A stretch of 52,738 nt of DNA from Opitutales bacterium (GCA_020831485.1 JAFIGG010000018.1:1-52738), one strand, 5' to 3'; numbered from the stretch's first letter, positions 1 through 9,993 are shown. Made by a program: numbers and translations. The notes: generated from the sequence alone by a model not told the origin.

Positions 1-339
1 AAATCTATCAGCGTCGAGCGCACCTACGAAAGCAACCTGCAAACCCTGGAAGCCTGCACAGCCGCATTGGACGACATCCTGCGGGAACTCGAAGAGGACT
101 GGGAACGGCGTGAGGGTAGGCGCCCCTTTCGGGGAATCTGGGTCAAACTCAAGTTTGCCAACTTCCAGACGACCACCTGCAGCTCAGCAGGGAAGCAAAT
201 CGAGCGGGAAAGCTTTCAGGCGCTGCTCGAAACAGCCTTTGGCAGAAGTCCCCACGCCGTGCGCCTGATCGGAGCAGGCCTGCGGTTTCCGGCTATCAGC
301 GACGAGAATCCGGCGCAATTGCAGTTGTTCTCGAATTGA
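1..339 (+). CDS. dinB: DNA polymerase IV, C-terminal part (truncated by window edge)
   Basis: The reading frame is open from base 1 and ends with TGA at 337-339, giving 112 residues of a protein whose start lies outside the window. The visible part resembles the little-finger domain of Y-family translesion polymerases: it opens with KSISVERTYE, continues with a helix rich in acidic residues, then VKLKFANFQTTT, and ends with the typical closing stretch RLIGAGLRF...QLQLF. The family copies damaged DNA with low fidelity, and this domain grips the template duplex. The catalytic palm is not visible, so activity cannot be judged. It converges on mmdB with 12 bases between the stop codons. The family call rests on the C-terminal pattern only. 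Confidence 0.85.
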   Translation, partial: KSISVERTYESNLQTLEACTAALDDILRELEEDWERREGRRPFRGIWVKLKFANFQTTTCSSAGKQIERESFQALLETAFGRSPHAVRLIGAGLRFPAISDENPAQLQLFSN

Positions 340-351
340 TCCGGCGTGTCT

Positions 352-1503
352 TTACGACAGCACGGCAATGAAGTAACCAGCTGCAAGGGCGCTGCCAATT
401 ACACCGGCCACATTCGGGCCCATGGCGTGCATGAGAAGGAAGTTGCCCGGATCGGCGCGTTGGCCTTCAACCTGGCTGACGCGTGCCGCCATCGGCACAG
501 CACTGACGCCGGCGGAGCCGATCAGGGGGTTGATCTTCTGCTTACTGAGGAGATTCATCAGCTTGGCCATGATCACGCCCGAGGCCGTTGCGATGAGGAA
601 GGCGACCACGCCCAGCACCAGAATGCCGAGGGTGCGGGGATCGAGAATGTTGTAGTAGGTCATCTTCAAGCCCACCGTGAGGCCGAGGAAGATCGTGACG
701 ATATTGATAATTTCGTTCTGGGCTGCCTTGCTCAGGCGCTCGGTGACACCGCATTCCCGCAGGAAGTTGCCGATGAAAAGCATGGAGATTAGTGGTGCGG
801 CGGAAGGCACGATGATCAGGCAAAAAAGCATGACCACCACGGCAAAAACCAGCTTTTCCGCTTTGCTCACTTTGCGAAGGGATTTCATCCGGATCTTGCG
901 CTCCTTCTGAGTCGTCAGCATGCGCATGATCGGTGGCTGCAGGATCGGTACCAGTGCCATATATGAATAGGCGGCAACAGCGATCGCACCCATCAATTCC
1001 GGAGCCAATTTATTGGCGACGAAGATCGAAGTCGGACCGTCCGCACCACCTATAATACCAATTGCAGCTGCTTCATTGATCGTGAACATACCGCTGCCAA
1101 CAGCACCAAAGAAGGTCGCAAAAATACCAAACTGAGCAGCGGCCCCGAGTAGAAGCATGCGCGGGTTGGCAATTAGCGGTCCGAAATCCGTCAGGGCACC
1201 CACGCCCAGAAAAATCAGCGGAGGAAAGAGCTCCAGACGAACGCCTTGGGTGATGTAATAGAAAAGCCCGCCGGGCTCGATCAGGTTGCCGACTTCATCA
1301 AAGTGCGGAGGCCGCATGATGACGTCCTCGATCGGCAGGTTTGCCAGCATACCGCCGAGGGCGATCGGGACCAGCAAAAGCGGTTCGAATCCTTTGACAA
1401 CGGCGAGGTAAAACAGCCCCCCGAGGATGACCCACATAAAGATCATTCCCCAGTTCAATTGGGCGAATCCGGTTGTTTCCAGTGTTTCCAGGACGAGGTC
1501 CAT
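352..1503 (-). CDS. mmdB: Sodium-pumping decarboxylase beta subunit (methylmalonyl-CoA decarboxylase type)
   Basis: This 383-residue, very hydrophobic protein has about ten membrane segments and is the sodium-translocating subunit of the biotin-dependent decarboxylase family (OadB/MmdB/GcdB). The family removes CO2 from carboxybiotin and couples this to sodium export across the inner membrane. The key motif [10 protein letters not shown] is at about residues 152-161; its Asp (about 155) corresponds to the conserved intramembrane Asp needed for sodium transport. Length matches the family. It is the last gene of the leftward mce-mmdA-mmdD-mmdC-mmdB run and starts 53 bases after mmdC. Sequence alone cannot separate oxaloacetate, glutaconyl-CoA and methylmalonyl-CoA pumps at this subunit; the adjacent epimerase and mutase genes favour methylmalonyl-CoA. 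Confidence 0.9.
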   Translation of the reverse strand: MDLVLETLETTGFAQLNWGMIFMWVILGGLFYLAVVKGFEPLLLVPIALGGMLANLPIEDVIMRPPHFDEVGNLIEPGGLFYYITQGVRLELFPPLIFLGVGALTDFGPLIANPRMLLLGAAAQFGIFATFFGAVGSGMFTINEAAAIGIIGGADGPTSIFVANKLAPELMGAIAVAAYSYMALVPILQPPIMRMLTTQKERKIRMKSLRKVSKAEKLVFAVVVMLFCLIIVPSAAPLISMLFIGNFLRECGVTERLSKAAQNEIINIVTIFLGLTVGLKMTYYNILDPRTLGILVLGVVAFLIATASGVIMAKLMNLLSKQKINPLIGSAGVSAVPMAARVSQVEGQRADPGNFLLMHAMGPNVAGVIGSALAAGYFIAVLS

Positions 1504-1556
1504 TACAATGCCTTTCCAGTGTTTCCGTTAACGGGTTTGTTTCGAACCCCGGCAAA

Positions 1557-1949
1557 TTAAGAGATGATGAGGAGGGCCTGGCCTTCTTCGACGGAATCAC
1601 CGGCAGCAACCAGTACCTTTTCGATTTTTCCAGCACGGTCGGCTTGCACCGAGGTGTTCATCTTCATCGCTTCCAGAGTCATAACCGTGTCGCCTTCCGC
1701 GACCTCACTGCCAACTGCCTTGTCGATGGAGACCACTTTGCCGGCCAGTGGGCTGAGAAGTTCGCCGTCGCCTCCGCTGGGAGCTGGGGCTGCGCTGGCC
1801 ACTGGGGCGGCTGCTGCAGCCGGGGCGGATGACCGGCTTGATGCGCGGCTTGCGGGCGCGGGAGTTGCAGTGCTGCCGCCTTGATCGAGAACCTCGGCGA
1901 CGACCTCAAAAGTTTTACCATTAACCGTGATACGGAGCTGTTTTTTCAT
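1557..1949 (-). CDS. mmdC: Biotin carrier subunit of the sodium-pumping decarboxylase
   Basis: The 130-residue protein has three parts: an N-terminal strand-rich segment (residues 1-22), an Ala/Pro/Ser-rich flexible linker (about 25-60), and a biotinyl domain (about 62-130). The biotinylation motif EAMKMN is present, with the acceptor lysine at about residue 96. The carrier receives the carboxyl group from the MmdA carboxyltransferase and swings it to MmdB for decarboxylation. The long Ala/Pro linker fits that swinging role. It lies between mmdD and mmdB, as in known methylmalonyl-CoA decarboxylase operons. A biotin-dependent carboxylase carrier is the alternative, but there is no biotin carboxylase gene in the window. 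Confidence 0.9.
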   Translation of the reverse strand: MKKQLRITVNGKTFEVVAEVLDQGGSTATPAPASRASSRSSAPAAAAAPVASAAPAPSGGDGELLSPLAGKVVSIDKAVGSEVAEGDTVMTLEAMKMNTSVQADRAGKIEKVLVAAGDSVEEGQALLIIS

Positions 1950-1971
1950 GAAGGGAAATTATGGGTGGGAT

Positions 1972-2340
1972 TTAACGAATCTTGTGGGAAGCAAAGTGCT
2001 GACGACGGCCTTCCTGGCTCCAACTGGTGCTGCTGCTCTGGATCGACACAATACGATGCCCGCTGCCCAGGAGGAGATAGGTCGCGGCCGCGACGGCGGC
2101 GATTTCTTCATCGGAAACCGCATCCTGGCCTGCCGCTGGCGGCCCTGAGGCTTCGGCTTTGGCCGGTGGCTGGGCTTTTGCTGCTGACGCTGCTTTGCGG
2201 TTGGCTGAATTGCTGAAGTATTTTCCAATCAGCAGCGTCAGCATCCAGAGCACCGTCAGCGTGATAAGCACACTCAGGAAGCCGACGATGTGTTCGAGGG
2301 ATTCAGTGAATGCGTTAGCTAAAACGTGAATGGTTGGCAT
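1972..2340 (-). CDS. mmdD: Decarboxylase small membrane subunit (OadG/MmdD family)
   Basis: This small protein (122 residues from the ATG at 2340) has one N-terminal membrane helix (about residues 12-38), an Ala/Pro/Lys-rich linker, and a C-terminal soluble tail ending in WSQEGRRQHFASHKIR, the kind of tail seen in OadG/MmdD subunits. The subunit anchors and assembles the carboxyltransferase, carrier and pump. A TTG two codons upstream (2346) is also open, but the ATG is the more natural start. No strong Shine-Dalgarno sequence is visible for either. It lies 15 bases after the mmdA stop, suggesting co-transcription. Such subunits diverge quickly, so the call rests on the fold layout, the tail and the gene order. 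Confidence 0.8.
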   Translation of the reverse strand: MPTIHVLANAFTESLEHIVGFLSVLITLTVLWMLTLLIGKYFSNSANRKAASAAKAQPPAKAEASGPPAAGQDAVSDEEIAAVAAATYLLLGSGHRIVSIQSSSTSWSQEGRRQHFASHKIR

Positions 2341-2355
2341 GTACAATCTAGGGGA

Positions 2356-3909
2356 TTAGAGAGGGATATTACCGTGTTTTTTCGGTGGGCGGGTTTCACG
2401 TTTGGACAATAATGAGCGTAAGCCAAGCGAAATGATTCCTCTTGTGTTCGCAGGATCGATGACATCGGTAATCAGAGCGTTGCCAGCCGCTTGGTATGGG
2501 GAGGCGAATTCATCCCGGTAATTCGCCACCAGATCAGCTTTCGCTTTGGCCGGATCGTCGGACTGCTTCAGCTCTCTGCCGAAAATAATGTCGACAGCTC
2601 CATCCGCACCCATCACCGCGATTTCGCCTGTGGGCCAGGCGTAGACCAGATCTGCGCCAAGGTCCGAGCTGCACATGGCGAGGTAGGCGCCGCCGTAGGC
2701 TTTACGCATGATCAAAGTGATCTTGGGAACCGTCGCGGATGCGTAGGCAAACAGCATCTTTGCCCCGTGACGGATGATTCCACCGCGTTCCTGAGCCAGT
2801 CCTGGGAAGAATCCGGGGACATCGACGAGGGATACGATTGGCACCTGGTAGATGTTGCAGACGCGCACAAAGCGGGCGGATTTATCCGAAGCATCGATGT
2901 CCAGACAGCCCGCCTTGACCTTGGGCTGATTGGCGACAATGCCAACGACCACACCATCGATGCGGGCAAAGCCGGTGACAATGTTGCGGGCGAAATCCGG
3001 CATGATTTCAAAGAAATGGGCGTCGTCCACAAGCACATCGATGACGTCGAGCACATCAAATGGCGACTTGGGGTCCGCAGGGATGATTTCGTTGAAACGC
3101 TCTATTGCATCCAGGCTGAGGTCCGGCGTCGGTTTATGCGGCGGGTCATCGAGGTTGTTTGATGGCAGGAAGGACATCAGCTCCTTCGCCAGCTCGATTG
3201 CATGCGCATCGTTGTCGGCAATCATGTGGATGTTGCCGCTAACGCTTGCGTGGGCCTGGGCTGTCGCAAATTGCTCGAGCTTCGCATTTTCACCTGTGGC
3301 CGCCTTGATAACCTGTGGGCCGCAGATGAACATGTTAGCGTTCTCGCGGGTCATGATCAGAAAGTCGGTGAGGGCAGGCGAGTAGGCAGCGCCTCCGGCA
3401 CAGGGGCCTGCAATGATTGCAATCTGCGGGACGAGTCCAGAAAGCTGGACGTTACGGAAGAATATCTGGCCGTAGCCGGAAAGGGAGTCCACTCCTTCCT
3501 GAATGCGTGCGCCGCCGGAGTCGTTGACTCCAACCACTGGCATGCCGGCCTTCATTGCATAATCCATCAGGTTGCAGACCTTGCGCGCATGAATGCGCCC
3601 CAAGGCACCGCCGCCGACGGTGAAGTCATGCGCAAATGCTGCCACTGGCCGTCCGTTGACATAGCCGATGCCGGTGACTACGCCGTCGCCAGGCAGATCT
3701 TTTTTGTCCATGCCAAAGCTCTTGCAGCTATGGCGGGCATGCATGCCGAATTCCTGGAAGGTATCGGCATCGAATAGGAGATTAAGGCGTTCGCGTGCTG
3801 ACAACACGCCTTTTTCCTTGCGTGCGTCGAGCTTGTCCTTACCTCCACCGAGCATCGCGGCGTCGCGGCGCTTTTGGAGGTCCTTCAGTATTTCAGGGTC
3901 AATGGGCAT
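2356..3909 (-). CDS. mmdA: Methylmalonyl-CoA decarboxylase alpha subunit / acyl-CoA carboxyltransferase
   Basis: The 517-residue protein has the two crotonase-fold halves of the acyl-CoA carboxyltransferase family. The N-terminal half carries SGGARIQEGVDSLSGYG (CoA and oxyanion-hole region); the C-terminal half carries VDVPGFFPG and KAYGGAYLAM. It ends with the family's usual RPPKKHGNIPL. The reaction moves the carboxyl group between methylmalonyl-CoA and biotin on MmdC. Propionyl-CoA carboxylase beta subunits look very similar. The decarboxylase role is inferred from the following mmdD, mmdC and mmdB genes and the absence of a biotin carboxylase. mce lies 40 bases upstream in the same direction. 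Confidence 0.92.
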   Translation of the reverse strand: MPIDPEILKDLQKRRDAAMLGGGKDKLDARKEKGVLSARERLNLLFDADTFQEFGMHARHSCKSFGMDKKDLPGDGVVTGIGYVNGRPVAAFAHDFTVGGGALGRIHARKVCNLMDYAMKAGMPVVGVNDSGGARIQEGVDSLSGYGQIFFRNVQLSGLVPQIAIIAGPCAGGAAYSPALTDFLIMTRENANMFICGPQVIKAATGENAKLEQFATAQAHASVSGNIHMIADNDAHAIELAKELMSFLPSNNLDDPPHKPTPDLSLDAIERFNEIIPADPKSPFDVLDVIDVLVDDAHFFEIMPDFARNIVTGFARIDGVVVGIVANQPKVKAGCLDIDASDKSARFVRVCNIYQVPIVSLVDVPGFFPGLAQERGGIIRHGAKMLFAYASATVPKITLIMRKAYGGAYLAMCSSDLGADLVYAWPTGEIAVMGADGAVDIIFGRELKQSDDPAKAKADLVANYRDEFASPYQAAGNALITDVIDPANTRGIISLGLRSLLSKRETRPPKKHGNIPL

Positions 3910-3949
3910 GGTGCTTTATTTCGGTTGAGACGTTCGTTGCAAGTTCGCT

Positions 3950-4360
3950 TCAGGAGTCCTTGTTGCAGGCGCAGAATTCGGTCAATACCCCGTGGGTCGA
4001 CTTGGGGTGGAGGAAGGCCACTAGTTTATTGGCTGCTCCGGGAAAGGGTTTCTCGTGGATCAAGCGGCAGCCAGCCTCGGCTGCCTTATTGAGCTGGCCT
4101 TCAATGTCGTCCGTGCGAAAAGCGATGTGGTGGATGCCCTCGCCGTTTTTCTCGAGAAATTTGGCGATCGGGCTCTCCGGGTCGGTGGGCTCAAGTAATT
4201 CGATGTGGACTTCACCCACATGGAAGAAAGCGGTGCGGACTTTTTGGGAGGTGACTTCCTCGCGGCCTTCGCAGCTCAGTCCCATTACGTTTTCATAATA
4301 GGCAATGCCCTCGTCAAGTGAGCGGACTGCGATTCCAATATGGTCGATTTGCTGGATCAT
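3950..4360 (-). CDS. mce: Methylmalonyl-CoA epimerase
   Basis: The 136-residue protein belongs to the vicinal-oxygen-chelate fold. It begins IQQIDHIGIAVRSLDEGIAY, has a second metal-ligand region near GIHHIAFRTDDIE, and ends with a Glu-containing strand near GVLTEFCA. The two His residues and the late Glu fit the divalent-metal site of methylmalonyl-CoA epimerases. The enzyme interconverts the R and S forms of methylmalonyl-CoA, needed because the B12 mutase and the decarboxylase use different stereoisomers. It is the first gene of the leftward decarboxylase run and faces mutA across a 187-base divergent region. Length is normal for the family. Confidence 0.92.
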   Translation of the reverse strand: MIQQIDHIGIAVRSLDEGIAYYENVMGLSCEGREEVTSQKVRTAFFHVGEVHIELLEPTDPESPIAKFLEKNGEGIHHIAFRTDDIEGQLNKAAEAGCRLIHEKPFPGAANKLVAFLHPKSTHGVLTEFCACNKDS

Positions 4361-4547
4361 GGGTGGGCGCTTTTATCTGAATTTTGTGGTTGGGTCAGAG
4401 CATGAGAATGCCTTATTCTCCGGACGATCTGAAGATCATTTTAAATCCGCTTAAAATTCAAGCTTAAAATTAACTCTGCTTAACGAAATTTCTTGCAGAA
4501 TTAGAATAAGTTATTGATATGGATAACTGGAAACCCGCCTTTTTTCT
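4361..4547. promoter_or_regulatory. Divergent mce/mutA control region with repeated GCTTAA elements
   Basis: This 187-base AT-rich stretch separates the leftward mce-mmd run from the rightward mutAB run, so it should hold both promoters. A ten-base direct repeat GCTTAAAATT occurs at 4449-4458 and 4462-4471, and a shorter GCTTAA follows at 4478-4483. A short palindrome GATCT-GA-AGATC lies at 4426-4437. I could not place a convincing -35/-10 pair for either direction. The repeats look like a regulator binding array, but no regulator gene adjoins and the function is inference. Confidence 0.4.
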
Positions 4548-6716
4548 ATGAATGATCCGCAACAACCATCTTCGAGCTCCGACCGCAAACTCCTGAGCCA
4601 ATTCCCTCCGCACAGCTATGAGCAGTGGAAGGAGGCGGCCGAGGTTCTGTTGAAGGGGCGTTCTTTTGAGAAAACGCTGATCACCCCGACTTATGAGGGC
4701 TTTGACCTCCAGCCGATTTACCTGCAGCAGCACCTGCATGGAATGCTTTGGAAGGACGACCTTCCGGGGTTGGGTAGTCGTGTGCGCGGCATGCGTGCCG
4801 AAGGCTACCGCGAAGCGTCCTGGCTGGTATCGCAGGAGTTGTCCGCGCCTACGCCCGACGGTCTCAATGCTTTGATTCATGAAGGACTGGGCGGCGGTCA
4901 GGATGAACTGAATTTGTGGCTCGACAGCAATGGGCGGCGTGGCCTCGACGCGGACGCCGAGCAGGCGCGGACCGTCGGTGTCTGCGGCGTTTCGCTGTCT
5001 TCGCTTGACGACCTCAGCCGGCTGTTGCGCGATGTTCGTTTGGACTGGATTTCGATCTACTGGCGTTCGGGCCTGGCGACAGGCGCCTTGGCGGCCTTGT
5101 ATTTCGCTTATGTGCGCAAGGCGGGCTTCCGTCTCAGGGAACTGCGGGGCGCATTTGACAATGATCCTCTCGGTCTGTTGGCCGAGGGCGGTTCTCTGCC
5201 TTGTTCTCTGGATGATGCCTACGACGAAATGGCGGCCTTGACCCAGTATGTGAAGTCTGAGGCTCCGGGCATTAAATCCATCGGCGTGCAGGGTCATGTT
5301 TACCACAATGGCGGTGCTTCTTCGGCGCAGGAGCTGGCTTATGTGCTGGCGACTGGAGTGGAGTATTTGAGTGCCTTGAGCGAGCGTGGACTGAATCCCG
5401 CTGAGATTGCGGCCCACATGCGGATTTCGCTTTCCGTAGGTCCGCAGTTCTTTGTCGAAATCGCCAAGTTCCGTGCTTTTCGCATGTTGTGGAACCGGGT
5501 TTTGGAAAGTTTTGGGGTCGCGGAGGCTGACCGTCGCCTGCACCTGCACGCGCGCACAGGTCTGTGGAATAAAACCCTCTACGATCCCTATGTAAATATG
5601 CTGCGGACCACGACGGAGGCCTTCTCGGCAGTGGTTGGTGGTTGCGACAGCCTGCATGTTGGCCCGTTTGATGAAGTGATTCGCGAAAGTGACACCTTTT
5701 CGCGGCGCATCGCTCGCAATACTCATGCAATTCTGTCTGAAGAATGCCATCTGAGTAAGGTGGTGGATCCTGCCGGAGGTTCCTGGGCAGTCGAATCGCT
5801 GACCGCGCAAATGGCCGAGCAGGCTTGGAAACAGTTTCAGGAAATTGAGGCGGGAGCCGGAATGGCGGATGCGCTGGACCGTGGCATTCCGCAGGCAGCT
5901 GTAGAGTCGATGCGGAGCGTGAAGCTGAAGAACATGCAGAAGCGCAAGGATGTCCTGGTTGGCTCCAATGTCTATCCGATGGCGGGCGAGTCGCGACTGG
6001 ATGGGCGGAAGGTGGATTACGAAGCAATCCTGCGCCAGCGCCTGGCTGCCTTGAAGGAGGCGCGTGCATCCTCCGAGGCTGCAAGTCTGATTGCGGACCT
6101 GCGCGAAGTGCCTGCATTTGGATTGGAACGCATGGAACTGGCGGTTGAGGCCGCCCGTCGAGGGGCGACGCTGGGCGAATTGCATTCAGCTTGGTATGCC
6201 TCCGCAAATGGCAGTGAATCCGCACCGACGATACCGTTTCGGCGGGCGGCGGAGGATTTCGAGCGCCTGCGGACTCAGTCGGAAAACTGGAAACTGGCCA
6301 AAGGCGAAGCGCCCGTGATTCTGCAGTTGAACTACGGTCCGTCGCGGGCCTACCGGATTCGTGCCGACTGGACCAGCGCATTTTTCCAAACGGGCGGTTT
6401 CAAAGTGCTGAACGATCAGGACTTTAATTCTCTGCCCGAATTGCTTGTGGCGGTTGAAACCAGCAATGCATCTGTCGCGGTGCTGACTTCGGACGACGAA
6501 ACCTACGCGGCCGAGGCGGTCAAGCTTGCCCAGGCTTTGAAACAGGCTCGACCTCACCTCTACCTCTTGATGGCAGGTGCCCCCGGTGAGCGGGAAGCAG
6601 AGCTGCGGGCAGCTGGATTCGACGACTTTGTGCATGTGCGTGTGAACAATTATGAAATGAACGAGGCCCTGCTCGAGCGGGTGGCCCCGAAAGATTTTGG
6701 AGAAGCAATCATATGA
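4548..6716 (+). CDS. mutA: Methylmalonyl-CoA mutase small (beta) subunit
   Basis: The 722-residue protein aligns by pattern with the small subunit of heterodimeric methylmalonyl-CoA mutases: a TIM-barrel-like body (about residues 20-500) and a C-terminal Rossmann-like domain (about 580-722). The C-terminal domain lacks the DxHxxG cobalamin-ligand motif, as expected for the non-catalytic subunit. The heterodimer interconverts succinyl-CoA and methylmalonyl-CoA. The ATG at 4548 follows a T-rich stretch without a strong Shine-Dalgarno sequence. Its stop overlaps the mutB start in an ATGA at 6713-6716, which suggests coupled translation. A long antisense frame over the same bases is a shadow of the codon pattern. 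Confidence 0.92.
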   Translation: MNDPQQPSSSSDRKLLSQFPPHSYEQWKEAAEVLLKGRSFEKTLITPTYEGFDLQPIYLQQHLHGMLWKDDLPGLGSRVRGMRAEGYREASWLVSQELSAPTPDGLNALIHEGLGGGQDELNLWLDSNGRRGLDADAEQARTVGVCGVSLSSLDDLSRLLRDVRLDWISIYWRSGLATGALAALYFAYVRKAGFRLRELRGAFDNDPLGLLAEGGSLPCSLDDAYDEMAALTQYVKSEAPGIKSIGVQGHVYHNGGASSAQELAYVLATGVEYLSALSERGLNPAEIAAHMRISLSVGPQFFVEIAKFRAFRMLWNRVLESFGVAEADRRLHLHARTGLWNKTLYDPYVNMLRTTTEAFSAVVGGCDSLHVGPFDEVIRESDTFSRRIARNTHAILSEECHLSKVVDPAGGSWAVESLTAQMAEQAWKQFQEIEAGAGMADALDRGIPQAAVESMRSVKLKNMQKRKDVLVGSNVYPMAGESRLDGRKVDYEAILRQRLAALKEARASSEAASLIADLREVPAFGLERMELAVEAARRGATLGELHSAWYASANGSESAPTIPFRRAAEDFERLRTQSENWKLAKGEAPVILQLNYGPSRAYRIRADWTSAFFQTGGFKVLNDQDFNSLPELLVAVETSNASVAVLTSDDETYAAEAVKLAQALKQARPHLYLLMAGAPGEREAELRAAGFDDFVHVRVNNYEMNEALLERVAPKDFGEAII

Positions 6717-8905
6717 GTACCCGACCCAATTTCAGTGAAATCAACTGGCAGTCCGAGGCCGATGCGAGCCGAACTGGCTATGCTGCATGGAAGGACCGCC
6801 TGGAGCAGCAAACCGGCAAACGGGCCGAAGACCTGGTCTGGGACACAATGGAGCGGATTCCGGTGAAGCCGGTCTACGATGCGGGCGACCTTAAGGGCAT
6901 GGAACACCTCGGATACCAGGCCGGGATCGCCCCCTTTCTGCGCGGGCCGTACGCGACAATGTATGTGTTTCGCCCCTGGACCGTGCGCCAATACGCAGGC
7001 TTTTCGACAGCGGAGGAGTCCAACGCGTTCTATCGCCGCAACCTGGCAGCCGGCCAGAAAGGGCTTTCCGTAGCATTTGATCTGGCGACGCACCGGGGCT
7101 ACGACAGCGATCACGAGCGCGTGGTTGGCGATGTGGGTAAGGCTGGCGTAGCCATCGACTCGATCCTCGATATGAATGTGCTATTCGACCGGATTCCGCT
7201 GAACAAGGTCTCCGTTTCAATGACCATGAACGGCGCCGTGCTGCCGGTGTTGGCCTTCTATATTGTGGCCGCAATGGAGCAGGGCGCGAAGCTGGAAGAG
7301 CTCAGCGGCACTATTCAGAATGATATTTTAAAGGAATACATGGTGCGGAATACCTATATCTATCCGCCCTTGCCGAGTATGAAAATTATCGCGGACATCT
7401 TTGCCTTCACCTCGCAAAAGATGCCGAAATTCAATTCGATTTCGATTTCCGGCTACCACATGCAGGAGGCCGGTGCGACCGCTGATCTCGAAATGGCCTA
7501 TACTCTGGCCGATGGTCTCGAATACCTGCGTACCGGAATTCAGGCCGGAATCCCTGTGGATGCCTTTGCTCCACGCCTGTCCTTCTTCTGGGCCCAGGGG
7601 AAGAATTACTTTATGGAAGTCGCGAAGATGCGGGCGGCCCGTTTGCTTTGGTCGAAGATTGTGCAGGACTTTAAACCGAAGAATCCGAAATCCCTCGCCC
7701 TGCGCACCCACTCACAGACCAGCGGCTGGAGCCTGACTGAGCAGGATCCCTTCAATAATGTGACTCGCACCTGTGTGGAGGCCATGGCCGCAACTATGGG
7801 CCACACTCAGAGCCTGCATACCAATGCGCTCGACGAGGCCATTGCCTTGCCGACAGACTTCTCGGCCCGGATTGCCCGCAATACCCAGCTCTTCCTTTCC
7901 GAGGAAACCGGCATGTGCAAGATCATCGACCCCTGGGGCGGCAGCTACTACCTCGAAGCCTTGACCCATTCCTTAAAGGAACGCGCTTGGGCACACATCG
8001 AGGAGGTCGAGGAACTCGGCGGAATGGCCAAGGCCATTGAGACCGGTTTGCCGAAAATGCGCATTGAGGAAGCCGCCGCTCGGCGTCAGGCTTGGATCGA
8101 CAGTGGCCGTGAAGCCATTATCGGCGTCAATAAGTATCGCCTCGACCGCGAGGATCCAATCGACATCCTCGATGTTGACAACTCAGCCGTGCGCGAGTCG
8201 CAGATTCTCCGACTGAAAAAACTGAAGGCCGAAAGGGATGAGTCTAAGTGCCGGGCAACTTTGGAGAAAATTACCAAAGCCGCAGCCGGGGAGATTGACG
8301 AAAACCTGTTGGCCCTCGCCATTGAAGCCACTCAGGCCCGGGCAACTCTGGGCGAAATATCCGATGCCATGGAAAAAGTTTATGGACGCCACAAGGCAGT
8401 GATCCGCTCGGTGAGCGGCGTCTACAGCAGCGAATTCGGTCAGGGCGATCAGATTCAAAAAATCCGTGCCCGCACCGATGCTTTTGCCGAACAGGAGGGA
8501 CGCCGTCCCCGTATCCTTGTCGCCAAGATGGGGCAGGACGGTCACGACCGCGGCGCCAAGGTGGTATCCACCGCCTTCGCCGACATGGGTTTTGACGTCG
8601 ACGTGGGTCCGCTCTTCCAGACTCCGGAGGAAACCGCCGCACAAGCCGTTGAAAATGACGTACACGTGGTCGCCATGAGCTCCCTGGCCGCAGGCCACAA
8701 AACATTGCTGCCACAGCTTGTAAAGGCACTGAAGGATCATGGCCGCGAAGACATTCTGGTTGTCTGCGGCGGTGTGATCCCTTCTCAGGACTATGCCTTC
8801 CTTTATGAGAACGGCGCACAGGCCATTTTTGGCCCGGGCACCATCATTACGGAGTCGGCGGCAAAGGTGATGACCCTGCTCGAGACCCAGATCAAAGAGG
8901 ATTAA
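6713..8905 (+). CDS. mutB: Methylmalonyl-CoA mutase large (alpha) subunit, B12-dependent
   Basis: This 730-residue protein is the catalytic subunit. The substrate-binding barrel includes [32 protein letters not shown] and [11 protein letters not shown]. The C-terminal cobalamin domain (about 590-725) has [12 protein letters not shown], giving the DxHxxG signature with the cobalt-ligand His at about residue 611. It rearranges succinyl-CoA to (R)-methylmalonyl-CoA by radical chemistry using adenosylcobalamin. It overlaps mutA by four bases. The chaperone gene meaB, often next door, is not in the window. Both subunits are full length and look intact. Confidence 0.95.
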   Translation: MSTRPNFSEINWQSEADASRTGYAAWKDRLEQQTGKRAEDLVWDTMERIPVKPVYDAGDLKGMEHLGYQAGIAPFLRGPYATMYVFRPWTVRQYAGFSTAEESNAFYRRNLAAGQKGLSVAFDLATHRGYDSDHERVVGDVGKAGVAIDSILDMNVLFDRIPLNKVSVSMTMNGAVLPVLAFYIVAAMEQGAKLEELSGTIQNDILKEYMVRNTYIYPPLPSMKIIADIFAFTSQKMPKFNSISISGYHMQEAGATADLEMAYTLADGLEYLRTGIQAGIPVDAFAPRLSFFWAQGKNYFMEVAKMRAARLLWSKIVQDFKPKNPKSLALRTHSQTSGWSLTEQDPFNNVTRTCVEAMAATMGHTQSLHTNALDEAIALPTDFSARIARNTQLFLSEETGMCKIIDPWGGSYYLEALTHSLKERAWAHIEEVEELGGMAKAIETGLPKMRIEEAAARRQAWIDSGREAIIGVNKYRLDREDPIDILDVDNSAVRESQILRLKKLKAERDESKCRATLEKITKAAAGEIDENLLALAIEATQARATLGEISDAMEKVYGRHKAVIRSVSGVYSSEFGQGDQIQKIRARTDAFAEQEGRRPRILVAKMGQDGHDRGAKVVSTAFADMGFDVDVGPLFQTPEETAAQAVENDVHVVAMSSLAAGHKTLLPQLVKALKDHGREDILVVCGGVIPSQDYAFLYENGAQAIFGPGTIITESAAKVMTLLETQIKED

Positions 8906-8977
8906 TCCAAGGAAAGTCTTGACTCTCTTCCTCCGGCGTTCTTTTTTCGTCGGTTTCATTCAACTCAATTTCTCAAG

Positions 8978-9262
8978 ATGGCTTTAAAGATACGTTTGCA
9001 ACGCGGAGGTTCCGCCCACAATCCACACTACCGGATGGTTGTGGCTGATTCCCGCTGTCGCCGAGACGGTCGCTTTGTCGAAGTTCTGGGCACCTATGAC
9101 CCTAAGAACAAGGACGCTTCCAAACAGGTGAACCTCAATCTCGAGCGCGCCGATTATTGGATCAGCGTCGGTGCCCAGGCTACGGACACTGCCCGCTCTC
9201 TGCTCAAACGCGCCCGTCGCGAAACCCCTGCGGTTGCAGCGGGTGAAGGCGAGTCCGCTTAA
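8978..9262 (+). CDS. rpsP: 30S ribosomal protein S16
   Basis: The 94-residue basic protein begins MALKIRLQRGGSAHNPHYRM and contains VLGTYDPKN, both typical of S16, a small-subunit protein that binds 16S rRNA during early assembly. The C-terminal tail is short and acidic/Ala-rich. It heads the rpsP-trmD-rplS run; rimM, which often sits between rpsP and trmD, is missing. The 72-base gap after mutB presumably carries its promoter, but only a weak TTGACT-like -35 at about 8924 is visible. The ATG at 8978 gives the normal family length. Confidence 0.95.
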   Translation: MALKIRLQRGGSAHNPHYRMVVADSRCRRDGRFVEVLGTYDPKNKDASKQVNLNLERADYWISVGAQATDTARSLLKRARRETPAVAAGEGESA

Positions 9263-9288
9263 GCGGAACGGCTTCAATTTAGGAGGCG

Positions 9289-9993
9289 ATGACGGTGGCC
9301 GCCGTGCTCACGGTGGATGTGCTTACGCTGTTTCCGGGGATGATCTCCGGCTACATGGCGGAAAGCATGCTTGGAAAAGCCGTCGAACGGGGACTTTTGT
9401 CCGTAGATGTGCGCAATCTGAGAGATTGGGCGCACAATAAATGGAACATCACCGATGACCGTCCTTTTGGTGGCGGAGCCGGAATGGTGATGAAGCCGGA
9501 ACCTTTGGCCGCAGCCATTGATGAATTGAAGCAGAAACGGTCGACGGTCATCTACCTTACTCCAGACGGAGAGCCGTTGACCAGTCCGCTGGCGAAGGAG
9601 CTGTCTCAGCAGCAACACCTGATTTTGGTCAGTGGCCATTACGAAGGAATTGACCAACGCATTCGCGATACCCGGATCGATCGGGAGATCAGTATCGGGG
9701 ATTATATCCTCACCAACGGAACGCTTCCGGCAGCCGTTTTAATCGACGCCGTGGCCCGCTTTATACCCGGTGTTTTGGGTGAAGAAAAGTCCTTGACGCA
9801 AGACAGTTTCCAACGCAATCTTCTCGGTTTTCCTCAATACACCCGGCCTGTCGAATTCGAGGGGAGGGGCGTTCCCGAGGTCCTGTTATCAGGAAACCAC
9901 GCTGCGATTGAGCAGTGGAGGGAAGAACAGCGCATCGCTAAAACTAAACAACGCCGACCAGATTTAATCGACCAACCGGATCCAGAGACATGA
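9289..9993 (+). CDS. trmD: tRNA (guanine-N1-)-methyltransferase
   Basis: TrmD methylates G37 next to the anticodon of a subset of tRNAs, preventing frameshifting. Visible features include [10 protein letters not shown] near the start, [16 protein letters not shown], the SAM-binding trefoil-knot segment [13 protein letters not shown], and [11 protein letters not shown]. The 234-residue length is normal. The start is uncertain: the strong AGGAGG at 9281-9286 is only two bases from the ATG at 9289 but eight bases from the in-frame GTG at 9295, and further GTG codons at 9304 and 9313 would give the more usual short N-terminus. The last bases overlap rplS in an ATGA at 9990-9993. Confidence 0.93.
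   Translation: MTVAAVLTVDVLTLFPGMISGYMAESMLGKAVERGLLSVDVRNLRDWAHNKWNITDDRPFGGGAGMVMKPEPLAAAIDELKQKRSTVIYLTPDGEPLTSPLAKELSQQQHLILVSGHYEGIDQRIRDTRIDREISIGDYILTNGTLPAAVLIDAVARFIPGVLGEEKSLTQDSFQRNLLGFPQYTRPVEFEGRGVPEVLLSGNHAAIEQWREEQRIAKTKQRRPDLIDQPDPET

Noticed and set aside
1381-1400. GGTTCGAATCC, resembling a tRNA T-loop
   Set aside because: It lies inside mmdB, and no matching anticodon arm, D-arm or acceptor stem surrounds it.
4470-6185. 571-residue antisense open frame over mutA
   Set aside because: It mirrors the codon pattern of a certain gene; its translation is His/Arg/Gln-rich without any family motif, and it has no operon context.
8906-8977. Terminator between mutB and rpsP
   Set aside because: GGAA...TTCC gives only a four-base stem and the T-run is too far away.
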